A stretch of DNA of 36,292 nt from NCBI GenBank assembly GCA_003585735.1, contig NQOH01000007.1, forward strand, positions 1 through 36,292, given 5' to 3'. A program made the position numbers and the translations under genes. The stretch comes from Gardnerella kenyensis (GTDB taxonomy: Bacteria > Actinomycetota > Actinomycetes > Actinomycetales > Bifidobacteriaceae). Below are positions 1 to 8,157 of the stretch, piece by piece; the stretch's first letter is position 1, and each line of letters begins with the position of its first letter. The notes beneath the pieces are model-generated. The model did not search any database. It was not told the DNA's origin and saw only the letters and a list, made by a program, of their open reading frames with translations.

Positions 1-224
1 GGGGAAGCGTAGTAGGTATTAATATTGCTCAACATTGTGAAATAAGCCAAATCGTAAATAATGTGCTTATTATTAGAGCACAATCAACAGTTTGGGCAAC
101 GCAACTTTCTTATTTATTGCCTCAATTAAAGAAAAAAATTAATCAAAATCTTTCTGATATTGAAATTAAAGAAATTAAAGTTATTGGTCCTACTACTACT
201 GGATTAGGCGCCTGGAAAAGATAG
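1..224 (+). CDS. DUF721 (DciA-like) protein, 3' end only
   Basis: Open reading frame entering from the left edge in the frame whose codons begin at position 3, ending at TAG 222-224. About 73 residues are visible. They include a hydrophobic beta-strand run (NNVLIIRAQSTVWATQLSYL) and a C-terminal GP–W motif (VIGPTTTGLGAWKR). This pattern, with alternating hydrophobics, 'WA.QL' and a terminal G-P, is typical of the DUF721 family. That family includes DciA, a replicative-helicase loading/operating factor in bacteria lacking DnaC. Its place directly upstream of gyrB is the standard actinobacterial arrangement dnaA–dnaN–recF–DUF721–gyrB, so the origin genes should lie just left of the window. The N-terminal part is outside the window. 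The role in helicase loading is family knowledge, not seen here. Confidence 0.85.
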   Translation, partial: GSVVGINIAQHCEISQIVNNVLIIRAQSTVWATQLSYLLPQLKKKINQNLSDIEIKEIKVIGPTTTGLGAWKR

Positions 225-426
225 TTTTTTATAATATTTTTCTAATCTTTTTAAAATATTTATTAGAAAATAATAAAAAGGCCTCTTATTAACGAGATGC
301 AATATTCTATGTATAGAATGTCATGTATTATAGTTAAGGCGCTAGAATGCCCTTTTATGTGCTTTCTAGCATGTGTTGGCTTTATAAATGCCTTTTAATA
401 TGAGGCAAATTGTGAAGGGACCTAAA
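225..426. other. Intergenic region and gyrB leader with two inverted repeats
   Basis: About 200 bp of very AT-rich DNA between the DUF721 stop and gyrB. It contains a weak hairpin (TTTTCTAAT 238-246 with ATTAGAAAA 262-270), a perfect 7-bp inverted repeat (ATTCTAT 304-310, ATAGAAT 313-319) and a 10-bp stem with one mismatch (341-350 with 361-370, loop 351-360). TATTAT at 326-331 could be a -10 element, but no convincing -35 accompanies it. The last hairpin ends 57 nt before the proposed GTG start of gyrB and would lie in its leader RNA. Confidence 0.5.
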
Positions 427-2502
427 GTGACAAACACGGAAGATAATTCGATGGATAGTACCGTCGAAGAGCATAAGCTTGATGATGCTCAACTTGATGA
501 TTCACTTGCTCCTGAACATTATGATGCGAGTGATCTTCGTGTTCTAGAAGGTTTAGAGGCAGTTCGTATTAGACCTGGTATGTATATTGGTTCTACAGGT
601 CCTCGTGGTCTGCACCACTTGGTTTACGAAATTGTAGATAATTCTGTTGATGAAGCTTTGGCAGGTTATGCTTCTCATATTGAAGTAACTATTTTGCCAG
701 ATAATGCTATTCGTGTTGTTGACGATGGTCGTGGTATTCCAGTTGATGAAGTACCAGGCGAAGGCGTTTCTGGTGTTGAAACTGTTATGACTAAGCTTCA
801 TGCTGGTGGTAAGTTTGGTGGCGGCGGTTACGCTGTTTCCGGTGGTCTTCACGGCGTAGGTATTTCTGTAGTAAATGCACTTTCAACTCGCGTAGAAATT
901 GAAGTTCGTCGTCAAGGATTCCATTGGACTCAAACTTACGTAGATCAGCATCCTACTGCTCCTTTGGCAAAAGGAAAGCCAATGGAAGAAGGAGAATCTA
1001 CTGGTACTTCCGTAACATTCTGGCCAGATGGTGCAATTTTTGAAACAACTACTTATGATTTTGAAACATTGCGCTCTCGTTTCCAGCAGATGGCATTTCT
1101 TAATAAAGGTTTAAAGATTTCCTTAACTGACTTGCGCAAGCCTGATGAAGCTGGCGACGAAGTTGCTGGAGATAATGAATCTTCTGACGAAAATAAGCAT
1201 CAAAGTGTTAGCTACAAGTATGAGCACGGTATTAAAGATTACGTTGACTATTTAGTAAAGTCTCGTAAATCTTTGCCTGTTGAACCAGATGTTATTGATT
1301 TTGAAGCTGAAGATCTTGAAATTGGTATTTCTGCAGAAATTGCTATGCAATGGACTGTTGCTTATTCTGAAGCAGTTCATACTTTTGCAAATACTATTTC
1401 AACTACTGAAGGTGGAACTCACGAAGAAGGATTCCGCGCTGCTTTAACGACATTAATTAATCGTTATGCTCGTGAAAAAAATATCTTAAAAGAAAAAGAT
1501 ACTAATCTTTCTGGCGATGATGTTCGTGAAGGCTTAACTGCAGTTGTTTCTGTAAAGCTAACTACTCCACAATTTGAAGGTCAGACTAAAACAAAGCTTG
1601 GAAACTCTGAAGCAAAAACTTTTGTGCAGCGAGTAATGACAGAAAAGCTTGGAGATTGGTTTGATTCTCATCCAAGTGAAGCTAAGAATATTATTCAAAA
1701 AGCTATGGAAGCATCCCGCGCACGTTTGGCTGCAAAGAAAGCTCGCGAAAATACAAGACGTAAGTCTATTTTTGAAACTGCTGGAATGCCAGATAAGTTG
1801 AAGGATTGCCAGTCAAGTAATCCTGAAGAGTGCGAATTGTTCATTGTTGAGGGTGATTCTGCAGGTGGCTCCGCAATTCAAGGTAGAGATCCTATTACGC
1901 AAGCAATTTTGCCTTTGCGCGGTAAGATTTTGAACACTGAGCGCGCTTCTATTGATCGAATGATGAAGTCTGAAACTATTGAATCCTTAATTACTGCAGT
2001 TGGCGGCGGTTATGGTGAAGATTTTGATTTAAGCAAGGTTCGATATCACAAAGTTATTATTATGGCTGATGCTGATGTTGATGGTGCTCATATTGCAACC
2101 TTGAATTTGACTTTATTCTTCCGTTACATGCGTCCTATGATTACAGCAGGATACGTTTATGTTGCTATGCCTCCTTTGTACCGCTTGAAGTGGAGTAAGG
2201 GAGCACACGATTTTGTTTATACTGATGCTGAACGAGACCGCGTATTAGCAGAAGGAAAAGCTGCAGGACGTCAACTTCCTAAAGGTGAAGGTATTCAGCG
2301 ATATAAGGGCTTGGGTGAGATGAGCTATCAGGAATTGTGGGAAACCACTATGGATCCTGAACACAGAATCTTAAAGCAAATTCATATTGAAGATGCTGCT
2401 CGTGCTGACGAAACCTTCTCAATGCTTATGGGTGATGAAGTGGAGCCACGTAGACTCTTCATTCAACGAAATGCTCATGATGCAAGGTTTATTGATGCTT
2501 AA
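427..2502 (+). CDS. gyrB: DNA gyrase subunit B
   Basis: ATPase subunit of DNA gyrase, a type IIA topoisomerase that introduces negative supercoils as an A2B2 tetramer with GyrA. Visible motifs: the GHKL ATP-binding segment EIVDNSVDEAL and DDGRGIPVD, the G-rich lid GGGGYAVSGGLHGVG, the transducer motif QTKTKLGN, the TOPRIM EGDSAGG (E475 in this numbering) with PLRGKILN and DADVDGAH, and the C-terminal QRYKGLGEM. Length is normal for an actinobacterial GyrB. An acidic low-complexity insert (around DEAGDEVAGDNESSDENK) sits in the second domain. I chose GTG 427 because GAAGGGA at 414-420 is a good Shine-Dalgarno at 6-nt spacing. The upstream in-frame ATG at 388 has no such site and would only add 13 poorly conserved residues. 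gyrA follows after 70 bp, so the two subunits are probably co-expressed. Confidence 0.97.
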   Translation: MTNTEDNSMDSTVEEHKLDDAQLDDSLAPEHYDASDLRVLEGLEAVRIRPGMYIGSTGPRGLHHLVYEIVDNSVDEALAGYASHIEVTILPDNAIRVVDDGRGIPVDEVPGEGVSGVETVMTKLHAGGKFGGGGYAVSGGLHGVGISVVNALSTRVEIEVRRQGFHWTQTYVDQHPTAPLAKGKPMEEGESTGTSVTFWPDGAIFETTTYDFETLRSRFQQMAFLNKGLKISLTDLRKPDEAGDEVAGDNESSDENKHQSVSYKYEHGIKDYVDYLVKSRKSLPVEPDVIDFEAEDLEIGISAEIAMQWTVAYSEAVHTFANTISTTEGGTHEEGFRAALTTLINRYAREKNILKEKDTNLSGDDVREGLTAVVSVKLTTPQFEGQTKTKLGNSEAKTFVQRVMTEKLGDWFDSHPSEAKNIIQKAMEASRARLAAKKARENTRRKSIFETAGMPDKLKDCQSSNPEECELFIVEGDSAGGSAIQGRDPITQAILPLRGKILNTERASIDRMMKSETIESLITAVGGGYGEDFDLSKVRYHKVIIMADADVDGAHIATLNLTLFFRYMRPMITAGYVYVAMPPLYRLKWSKGAHDFVYTDAERDRVLAEGKAAGRQLPKGEGIQRYKGLGEMSYQELWETTMDPEHRILKQIHIEDAARADETFSMLMGDEVEPRRLFIQRNAHDARFIDA

Positions 2503-2512
2503 AAGTTATTGC

Positions 2513-2529
2513 TATATCTAAAAGATATA
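2513..2529 (+). other. Small hairpin in the gyrB–gyrA spacer
   Basis: In the 70-bp spacer TATATCT and AGATATA form a 7-bp stem with a short A-rich loop. AAGTTA just after the gyrB stop can pair with TAACTT about 40 nt on to enclose it. There is no U-run after it, so it does not look like a terminator. It may be an mRNA processing or stability structure between the cistrons. Its role is not known from sequence. Confidence 0.35.
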
Positions 2530-2572
2530 AAAATAAAACGTTAGTAACTTATAAGAATAAAAAGGAATTGCA

Positions 2573-5206
2573 GTGGTAGACGAAATAAACTCCGCTAATA
2601 ATGATAGCGAAGAGCAAAATCAGTTACCTGATGGCTCAATGGAACCACAAAGCCCTCAAGAATCAGATAATACTGATTATGGTTTAATGAAGGGCGCTAG
2701 AGTAAAGCATATGGATTTGCAGCAAGAAATGCGCGAATCTTATCTTGCTTACGCATTATCCGTTATTATTGAGCGAGCTTTACCGGATGTTCGAGATGGT
2801 TTGAAACCTGTTCATCGTCGTGTTATTTACGCAATGTATGACGGCGGTTACAGGCCTGATCGCGGATACAACAAGTGCTCCCGTGTTGTTGGTGATGTTA
2901 TGGGTAAGTATCACCCTCATGGTGATTCTGCTATCTATGACACTTTGGTACGTATGGCTCAATCTTGGTCTATGCGCTACATGCTTGTTGACGGTCAAGG
3001 AAACTTTGGTTCCCCTGGTGACGATCCTGCTGCAGCAATGCGTTATACAGAATGTCGTATGGCACCTTTGGCTATGGAAATGGTGCGCGATATTGATAAA
3101 GATACTGTAGATTTCCTGCCAAATTATGATGGTAAAACTCAAGAGCCTACAGTTCTTCCAGCAAGATTCCCGAATCTTTTAGTTAATGGTTCTGCAGGTA
3201 TTGCTGTTGGTATGGCAACCAATATTCCACCTCATAATATGCGTGAAGTGGCTGATGGTGTGCACTGGGCTTTGGATCATCCTGATGCAAGTAAAGAAGA
3301 ATTGCTTGAAGCTTTAATTCAGCGCATTAAAGGACCTGATTTCCCTACTGGCGCAACCATTTTAGGTCATAAGGGAATTGAGCAAGCGTACCGTACGGGT
3401 CGCGGCTTAATTACAATGCGAGCAGTAGTTAATACTGAAGAAATTAAGGGACGCATGTGCTTAGTTGTAACTGAGCTTCCTTACCAGGTGAATCCTGATC
3501 GTTTAGCAGCTTCTATTAGGGAGGCTGTGCGCGACGGAAAGATTCAAGGAATTGCTGACATGCGCGACGAAACTTCTGGTCGTACAGGTCAGCGTTTGGT
3601 TTTGGTTCTTAAGCGTGATGCTGTTCCAAAAGTTGTTCTAAATAACTTGTATAAGCATTCGCAACTGCAGCAAACTTTCGGCGCGAATATGCTTGCTTTG
3701 GTTGATGGTGTGCCTAGAACTTTGAGTTTGGACGCTTTTATTCGTCACTGGGTAGCTCATCAGCTTGAAGTTATAGATCGCCGTACACGTTACTTAAAGC
3801 GTGAAGCAGAAGAGCGTGACCATATTTTGCAAGGTTACTTAAAAGCCTTGGATATGATCGATGAGGTTGTAGCTTTAATTCGCTCATCTAAAGATGTTGA
3901 TACTGCGCGTGTAGGCTTAATGAATTTGCTTGATGTTGATGAAGTTCAAGCAGACGCTATTCTTGCAATGCAGCTTCGTAGACTTGCAGCCTTGGAACGT
4001 CAAAAGATTCTTGACGAGCATGAAGAATTAATGCGCAAGATTGCAGACTATAACGATATTTTGGCAAGTCCAGAACGTCAGCGCAAAATTGTTGGTGACG
4101 AACTTGACGAAATCGTTGCAAAATATGGTGATGATCGCAGAACTAAGATTCTTCCATTCTCTGGTGAAATGAATGTTGAAGATCTTATTGCAGAAGAAAA
4201 CGTGGTTGTTACGGTCACGCGCGCAGGATATATTAAGCGCACTAAAGCAGACGAATATCGTGCTCAACACCGCGGTGGTAAAGGTATTAAGGGTGCAAAG
4301 CTTCGTGAAGATGATGTAGTAGATCATTTCTTCTTAACATCTACACATAACTGGTTGCTCTTCTTTACTAATCGTGGACGAGTTTATCGTTTGAAAGCTT
4401 ACGAACTTCCAGAAGGATCTCGCGACTCTAAAGGTCAGCACGTTGCTAATTTGCTTCAGTTCACTCCTGGTGAAACAATTCAGGCAGTTTTGTCAATTCA
4501 AAACTATGATGTAGCAAAATACTTGGTGTTGGCAACTCGCTCTGGAAAAGTTAAGAAAACATCTTTGCAAGAGTATGATTCTCCTCGCCAAGGTGGTTTA
4601 ATTGCTGTTCGATTAATGGCCAATGAAGAAACTGGCGAACCAGTAGATGAGCTTATTGGAGCAGCACTTTGCAATCCAGAAGACGACATTATTCTTGTCT
4701 CTAAGCTTGGCATGAGCTTGAAGTTTAGAGCAGATGATGAGCAACTTCGACCAATGGGACGTCAAACTGCTGGTGTTCAGGGCATGAGATTCCGCGAAGG
4801 TGACGAATTGCTCGATATGGATGTTGTTGCCGCAGAAACTAGTAAAGATCTTCTTGTTGTTACTAACGAAGGTTTTGCTAAGAGAACAGCTATTGAAGAG
4901 TACCGTTTGCAAGGAAGAAATGGTTATGGTGTAAAAGCTGTACAACTTGCAGAAGGCCGCGGTTCATTAGTTGGTGCCTTGATTGTTGAAGAAACTGATC
5001 AAGTAATGGCAATTATGAAGTCTGGTAAAGTAATTCGTTCTGATGTAAACGAAGTTAAGCGCACAGGTCGAACCACTCAAGGCGTAACATTAGCTAAACC
5101 AGATAAAGGCGACGAAATCATCTCTATTGCTCGCAACGAGGAAACAGATGATGAAGAAAATCAAGTAGAAGAAAATCAAGTAACTTCAGAAAATGAAGAA
5201 GCTTAA
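2573..5206 (+). CDS. gyrA: DNA gyrase subunit A
   Basis: Breakage-reunion subunit of DNA gyrase. The catalytic tyrosine is Y158 in AAAMRYTE. The quinolone-determining segment YHPHGDSAIYDT carries Ser119 and Asp123 at the positions equivalent to E. coli S83 and D87, i.e. the unmutated state. The C-terminal beta-pinwheel has six repeats, and its GyrA box reads QHRGGKG (565-571), with His where Arg or Lys is usual. The start is GTG 2573 with AAGGA at 2562-2566. The first ~40 residues and the last ~20 are acidic, low-complexity extensions. The tail contains a perfect 15-bp tandem duplication encoding EENQV twice (5153-5182). The length of 877 aa fits bifidobacterial GyrA. gyrB is immediately upstream. 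Confidence 0.97.
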   Translation: MVDEINSANNDSEEQNQLPDGSMEPQSPQESDNTDYGLMKGARVKHMDLQQEMRESYLAYALSVIIERALPDVRDGLKPVHRRVIYAMYDGGYRPDRGYNKCSRVVGDVMGKYHPHGDSAIYDTLVRMAQSWSMRYMLVDGQGNFGSPGDDPAAAMRYTECRMAPLAMEMVRDIDKDTVDFLPNYDGKTQEPTVLPARFPNLLVNGSAGIAVGMATNIPPHNMREVADGVHWALDHPDASKEELLEALIQRIKGPDFPTGATILGHKGIEQAYRTGRGLITMRAVVNTEEIKGRMCLVVTELPYQVNPDRLAASIREAVRDGKIQGIADMRDETSGRTGQRLVLVLKRDAVPKVVLNNLYKHSQLQQTFGANMLALVDGVPRTLSLDAFIRHWVAHQLEVIDRRTRYLKREAEERDHILQGYLKALDMIDEVVALIRSSKDVDTARVGLMNLLDVDEVQADAILAMQLRRLAALERQKILDEHEELMRKIADYNDILASPERQRKIVGDELDEIVAKYGDDRRTKILPFSGEMNVEDLIAEENVVVTVTRAGYIKRTKADEYRAQHRGGKGIKGAKLREDDVVDHFFLTSTHNWLLFFTNRGRVYRLKAYELPEGSRDSKGQHVANLLQFTPGETIQAVLSIQNYDVAKYLVLATRSGKVKKTSLQEYDSPRQGGLIAVRLMANEETGEPVDELIGAALCNPEDDIILVSKLGMSLKFRADDEQLRPMGRQTAGVQGMRFREGDELLDMDVVAAETSKDLLVVTNEGFAKRTAIEEYRLQGRNGYGVKAVQLAEGRGSLVGALIVEETDQVMAIMKSGKVIRSDVNEVKRTGRTTQGVTLAKPDKGDEIISIARNEETDDEENQVEENQVTSENEEA

Positions 5207-5253
5207 TTAATCTACTTATTTTTAAATAATAAAAATAAAATATTGAATAAAAG

Positions 5254-5310
5254 CTAGTGAGAGTGCCATAATAAGCGGATATCGTCCGTTTTGATTGGTA
5301 CTCTCATTAG
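5254..5310 (+). other. Long hairpin between gyrA and the DUF3566 gene
   Basis: Positions 5254-5268 pair with 5296-5310 over 15 uninterrupted base pairs (two G·U). An inner 6-bp helix (5274-5279 with 5285-5290, loop TATCG) sits inside an internal loop. There is no T-run after the stem, so it is not a standard intrinsic terminator. It ends exactly where a consensus -10 hexamer (TATAAT 5311-5316) begins. It could be a 3'-end stabilising structure of the gyrBA mRNA, a structured leader, or a cruciform operator. I do not recognise it as a known RNA family. Confidence 0.6.
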
Positions 5311-5316
5311 TATAAT
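5311..5316 (+). promoter_or_regulatory. Candidate -10 element for the DUF3566 gene
   Basis: A perfect TATAAT lies 42 bp before the ATG at 5359. The hexamers 16-17 bp upstream (TTTTGA region) match the -35 consensus only weakly and overlap the right arm of the hairpin. The call rests on the perfect -10 alone. Confidence 0.35.
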
Positions 5317-5358
5317 TACACTGATTATAAAAAATAATTAAGAGAAGGAACACTTAAG

Positions 5359-6033
5359 ATGAGCGAAAATTTTGAGCCATCGCAAAATCCAATTAACAAT
5401 ATTGGTGAATCTGCAATGTTTTTGTCTAATAATTCAGAAGCATCTGCAGAAAAAGAAGTTCCTTCTGAGGAAAATAATTACTTTAGTAAAGAAGAAGACA
5501 AAGCTGATGCAGGCTTACGTATTTCTTCCTTAGGTAATATTGTTAAGAATTCTTTATCATCCTCATCAGCAGGACGATTTAGCAGCTCTTCTACATCGCG
5601 TCGCACAATTGGCGGAATTGCTTCTCCTACTGCAAATAAACCTCATACATCGAAACCAAGTCGCACACCGCGTGCAAGAAGAATGAGTCTTTCTTTAGTA
5701 AGAGTTGACGCGTGGTCTGTTGCAAAAGTTACATTCCTATTAAGCGTTGCAGGTGGCATTATTCAAGTTATTGCATCTGGTTTAGTGTGGCTTTTCTTGA
5801 ATATGATTGGTGTTTTTGATCAAGTAACACAAATTGTGTCTTCAACTGGTCTGGATAGTAACGGTTTTAACCTTGCAGATGTGTTTTCTTTGCCAACTGT
5901 ATTAAGTGCTACTACTATTTTTTCAATTGTTGAAATAGTTATTATTACAGTATTATCCGCAATAGTTGCGCTTTTATATAACGTTGTTGGTTCACTTGTT
6001 GGAGGAATTCACATTACTCTTGGTGACGACTGA
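5359..6033 (+). CDS. DUF3566 membrane protein
   Basis: A 224-residue protein with a ~110-residue hydrophilic, Ser-rich N-terminal region (acidic to about residue 55, then Ser/Arg-rich and basic). It is followed by the DUF3566 domain, which starts at 'MSLSLVRVDAWSVAKVTFLLSVAGG'-like sequence (residues ~112-135). Two strong membrane segments follow: residues ~122-155 and ~190-214. The end LVGGIHITLGDD is the characteristic family terminus. The DUF3566 gene lies directly downstream of gyrA in most actinobacteria (Rv0007 position in Mycobacterium). Its function is not established; membrane location is clear. GAAGGA at 5344-5349 serves as ribosome binding site. It can be read through from gyrA or started from the TATAAT at 5311. 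Confidence 0.85.
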   Translation: MSENFEPSQNPINNIGESAMFLSNNSEASAEKEVPSEENNYFSKEEDKADAGLRISSLGNIVKNSLSSSSAGRFSSSSTSRRTIGGIASPTANKPHTSKPSRTPRARRMSLSLVRVDAWSVAKVTFLLSVAGGIIQVIASGLVWLFLNMIGVFDQVTQIVSSTGLDSNGFNLADVFSLPTVLSATTIFSIVEIVIITVLSAIVALLYNVVGSLVGGIHITLGDD

Positions 6034-6053
6034 TATAAAAAGTTTTAATTAAT

Positions 6054-6094
6054 AAAGTTCCCGCTAATTATTTCTAATTAACGGGAACTTTTTA
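6054..6094. terminator. Bidirectional intrinsic terminator
   Basis: AAAGTTCCCG (6054-6063) pairs with CGGGAACTTT (6082-6091). An inner TAATTA/TAATTA helix continues the stem around a TTTC loop. T-runs follow on both strands, so it can stop both the gyrBA–DUF3566 transcript and the convergent mscL transcript. Confidence 0.85.
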
Positions 6095-6123
6095 AATATA
6101 AGAATATTTAAGTAGTAAGAATA

Positions 6124-6534
6124 TTATCTTTTTGCTAATTCGTTGCGAATATCTTGCAAAATTTGAATAGTCTTTTCTTCGCGTTCTTTACGCTTTTCTT
6201 CCTCAGTTTTTTCTTTCTCAATTTGCAATAAGTTAACTCCGATTTCTCGCAGCTTATTAATTGGCAAAACAATGCAGAAATATACTGCAGTTGCAATAAT
6301 AAGGAAGTTAAGAAGTGAGCCTATTACAGCTCCGAAAGAAATTGTTGCGCCATTCATTGTAATGGTAAAAACACCATCAAGTTCTGGCTTTCCGCAAATC
6401 ATTGCAATAAGCGGGTTAATAATATTCTTAACAATTGATGTTACTACTGCTGTTACAGCACTACCCATAACAACACCGACAGCCATATCAATAACGCTGC
6501 CTCTTAAAATAAATTTTTTAAATCCTTGAATCAT
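6124..6534 (-). CDS. mscL: Large-conductance mechanosensitive channel
   Basis: Homopentameric membrane channel that opens under hypo-osmotic stress. The 136-residue form starts MIQGFKKFILRG and runs into VIDMAVGVVMGSAVTAVVTSIVKNII (TM1). A periplasmic loop and TM2 (FGAVIGSLLNFLIIATAVYFCIVLPINKL) follow, then a highly charged C-terminal helix (EKEKTEEEKRKEREEKT) that forms the cytoplasmic bundle. The ATG at 6534 gives the family-typical N-terminus. An in-frame ATG at 6564 would add ten residues and increase the overlap with the upstream PAP2 gene from 17 to 47 nt. Neither has a strong Shine-Dalgarno, which fits translational coupling to the upstream gene. Confidence 0.93.
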   Translation of the reverse strand: MIQGFKKFILRGSVIDMAVGVVMGSAVTAVVTSIVKNIINPLIAMICGKPELDGVFTITMNGATISFGAVIGSLLNFLIIATAVYFCIVLPINKLREIGVNLLQIEKEKTEEEKRKEREEKTIQILQDIRNELAKR

Positions 6535-7270
6535 CAGAATTTTCGCTTTCTTTAGAATTTTCATTTATAAAATTTTTAATAGTGTATTCTTCAATTTTTC
6601 TATTATCCGCATATAAATTATGACGTTGGAATGCTCGCAATATTGATATAGAAAGTAGAGGATACATAATTGCTGCTGCTAGTACGTCAGTAGGGAAATG
6701 AGCTGCAACAATAAGACGTGAAACTGCAACTATAACAACTATTAGCGAGCTAAAAAGTAAGCCAATCTGAACTAATGATGGTTTAGCAACATAAATAATA
6801 AGCATTGCCATAACGCATATTGCAACAGCTGCAGAAGTATGGCCGCTTGGGAAACTTGGGTCAGGAGGTAATTGAATATTAATACCAATGTATGGTCGAG
6901 GACGGTGTACAGCAAATTTTACTGCAAAAACATAAATCATAGGTAGAAGTGAAATTAGAAGCTGAGTAAGTGTAATCTTCCAATTCTTGCTCACGAATAA
7001 AGATACTATTGCAAGCAAAACTAATATTGCTAAACATCCTTTAGTGGAAAAAACAATAGCGAGTATTTTAGAAAATGTTAGTAAAAAGGAAGGAACACTA
7101 TTGTGGAACCAAGCAACAATATTCTCTTCATAAGCGCGTTCGTTGCTAGTAACTAATAGTGCTTTAGCTAAGCAAGGTATAATAATTGCTAACAAAAATG
7201 TAAATATAGTGGCGGAATTACGAGTTATTATTGACAATCCGCCATGATTGTTATTATTTTTTTGAGTCAT
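6518..7270 (-). CDS. PAP2-family membrane phosphatase
   Basis: A 250-residue polytopic membrane protein carrying all three motifs of the type 2 phosphatidic acid phosphatase superfamily: KFAVHRPRP (K-x6-RP), PSGH, and SRLIVAAHFPTD (SR-x5-H-x3-D). Members dephosphorylate lipid phosphates such as undecaprenyl pyrophosphate, phosphatidic acid or PGP; the exact substrate cannot be read from sequence. About six membrane helices are visible. The C-terminus is a hydrophilic tail that overlaps mscL. Undecaprenyl-PP phosphatase would fit the neighbouring cell-wall cluster, but that is only contextual. Confidence 0.9.
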   Translation of the reverse strand: MTQKNNNNHGGLSIITRNSATIFTFLLAIIIPCLAKALLVTSNERAYEENIVAWFHNSVPSFLLTFSKILAIVFSTKGCLAILVLLAIVSLFVSKNWKITLTQLLISLLPMIYVFAVKFAVHRPRPYIGINIQLPPDPSFPSGHTSAAVAICVMAMLIIYVAKPSLVQIGLLFSSLIVVIVAVSRLIVAAHFPTDVLAAAIMYPLLSISILRAFQRHNLYADNRKIEEYTIKNFINENSKESENSDDSRI

Positions 7271-7368
7271 ACTTGTTAAGAGTACACTTACTAAGAAGTA
7301 AATGCACGTTATAAATACGTAGTTAAGTCGATAATAAATAAAATATAATAATAAACAAAGTGTGTTGG

Positions 7369-7397
7369 TTGAGTACCGTACCTGGTGCGAGTACTAT
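7369..7397 (+). promoter_or_regulatory. Sigma-A type promoter of the fhaA–pknB operon
   Basis: -35 TTGAGT (7369-7374), exactly 17 bp of spacer, and -10 TACTAT (7392-7397), placing the start point near 7404 and giving a leader of about 20 nt before the ATG at 7423. Both hexamers are close to consensus and the spacing is ideal. Confidence 0.65.
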
Positions 7398-7422
7398 GGT
7401 GAACAGATAGAAAGGGTTTACC

Positions 7423-8124
7423 ATGAGCGTTTTTGACCGATTTGAGAAGAGCGTGGAAGGTGCAGTTAACGGTGTCTTCGCAAAATTCGGCTCCAAAGAT
7501 TTACAGCCAGTTGATTTTTCTAGTGCTTTGGAACGTGAAATTGATGCTGAAGCAATGCCTATTGGACGCGATCATACTGTTGCTCCGAATGAATATCGTT
7601 TTAAGCTGAGCACACCAGATTTTGATCACATTGAGCAATGGGGTAGCGAAGCTTTAGCTAATGAGCTTGCTGATAATCTTACTCAATATGCTAAAAGTCA
7701 ACATTATGCTTTTGTAGGTCCTGTGGTTGTTATTTTTGAAGAAGATTTGGAATTAACTAAAGGTAATTTCCACTTAACTTCCGAGTCTGTGCAAGGAAAT
7801 GCTGTTCCTGTTACAACCGATGATCAGCAACAAAATCATCCTATGCTTGAGATTAATGGAAATCAGTATTTGCTTACAAAAGATCGCACAATTTTGGGAC
7901 GCGGATCTGGTTGCGATATTGTGATTGATGATCCTGGTATTTCTCGTCATCATCTTGGGATTGATATTACTCCTGATGGTGTTATTGCTCGAGATTTGGG
8001 TTCTACTAATGGCACTTATGTAGAAGGTCATCAAGTTCCAGCGGCAACGTTGGTAGATGGTAACACTATTACTATTGGACGTACGCGTATTCTCTATTGG
8101 GCATCGTCTCAAGAGCAGGAGTAG
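7423..8124 (+). CDS. fhaA: FhaA: DUF3662 plus FHA domain protein
   Basis: A 233-residue protein with an N-terminal DUF3662 (FhaA_N) domain (residues ~1-115, starting MSVFDRFEKSVEGAVNGVF) and a C-terminal FHA domain (residues ~150-230). The FHA phosphothreonine-binding residues are visible in GRGSGCDIVIDD, SRHH and DLGSTNGT. FHA domains read phosphothreonine marks. In mycobacteria FhaA binds phosphorylated MviN/MurJ and is a substrate of PknA/PknB. The linker is much shorter than in mycobacterial FhaA, as is usual in bifidobacteria. First gene of the seven-gene operon; AAAGG at 7411-7415 is the ribosome binding site. Confidence 0.93.
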   Translation: MSVFDRFEKSVEGAVNGVFAKFGSKDLQPVDFSSALEREIDAEAMPIGRDHTVAPNEYRFKLSTPDFDHIEQWGSEALANELADNLTQYAKSQHYAFVGPVVVIFEEDLELTKGNFHLTSESVQGNAVPVTTDDQQQNHPMLEINGNQYLLTKDRTILGRGSGCDIVIDDPGISRHHLGIDITPDGVIARDLGSTNGTYVEGHQVPAATLVDGNTITIGRTRILYWASSQEQE

Positions 8125-8157
8125 TAAGTATTTCTGGTTTAGGAGACGATAAAGCGC

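Noticed and set aside
388..426. Upstream ATG start for gyrB
   Set aside because: In frame but without a Shine-Dalgarno; GTG 427 has GAAGGGA at ideal distance.
5254..5310. The gyrA–DUF3566 hairpin as an intrinsic terminator or tRNA
   Set aside because: No T-run follows the stem, and the fold is a single interrupted hairpin rather than a cloverleaf.
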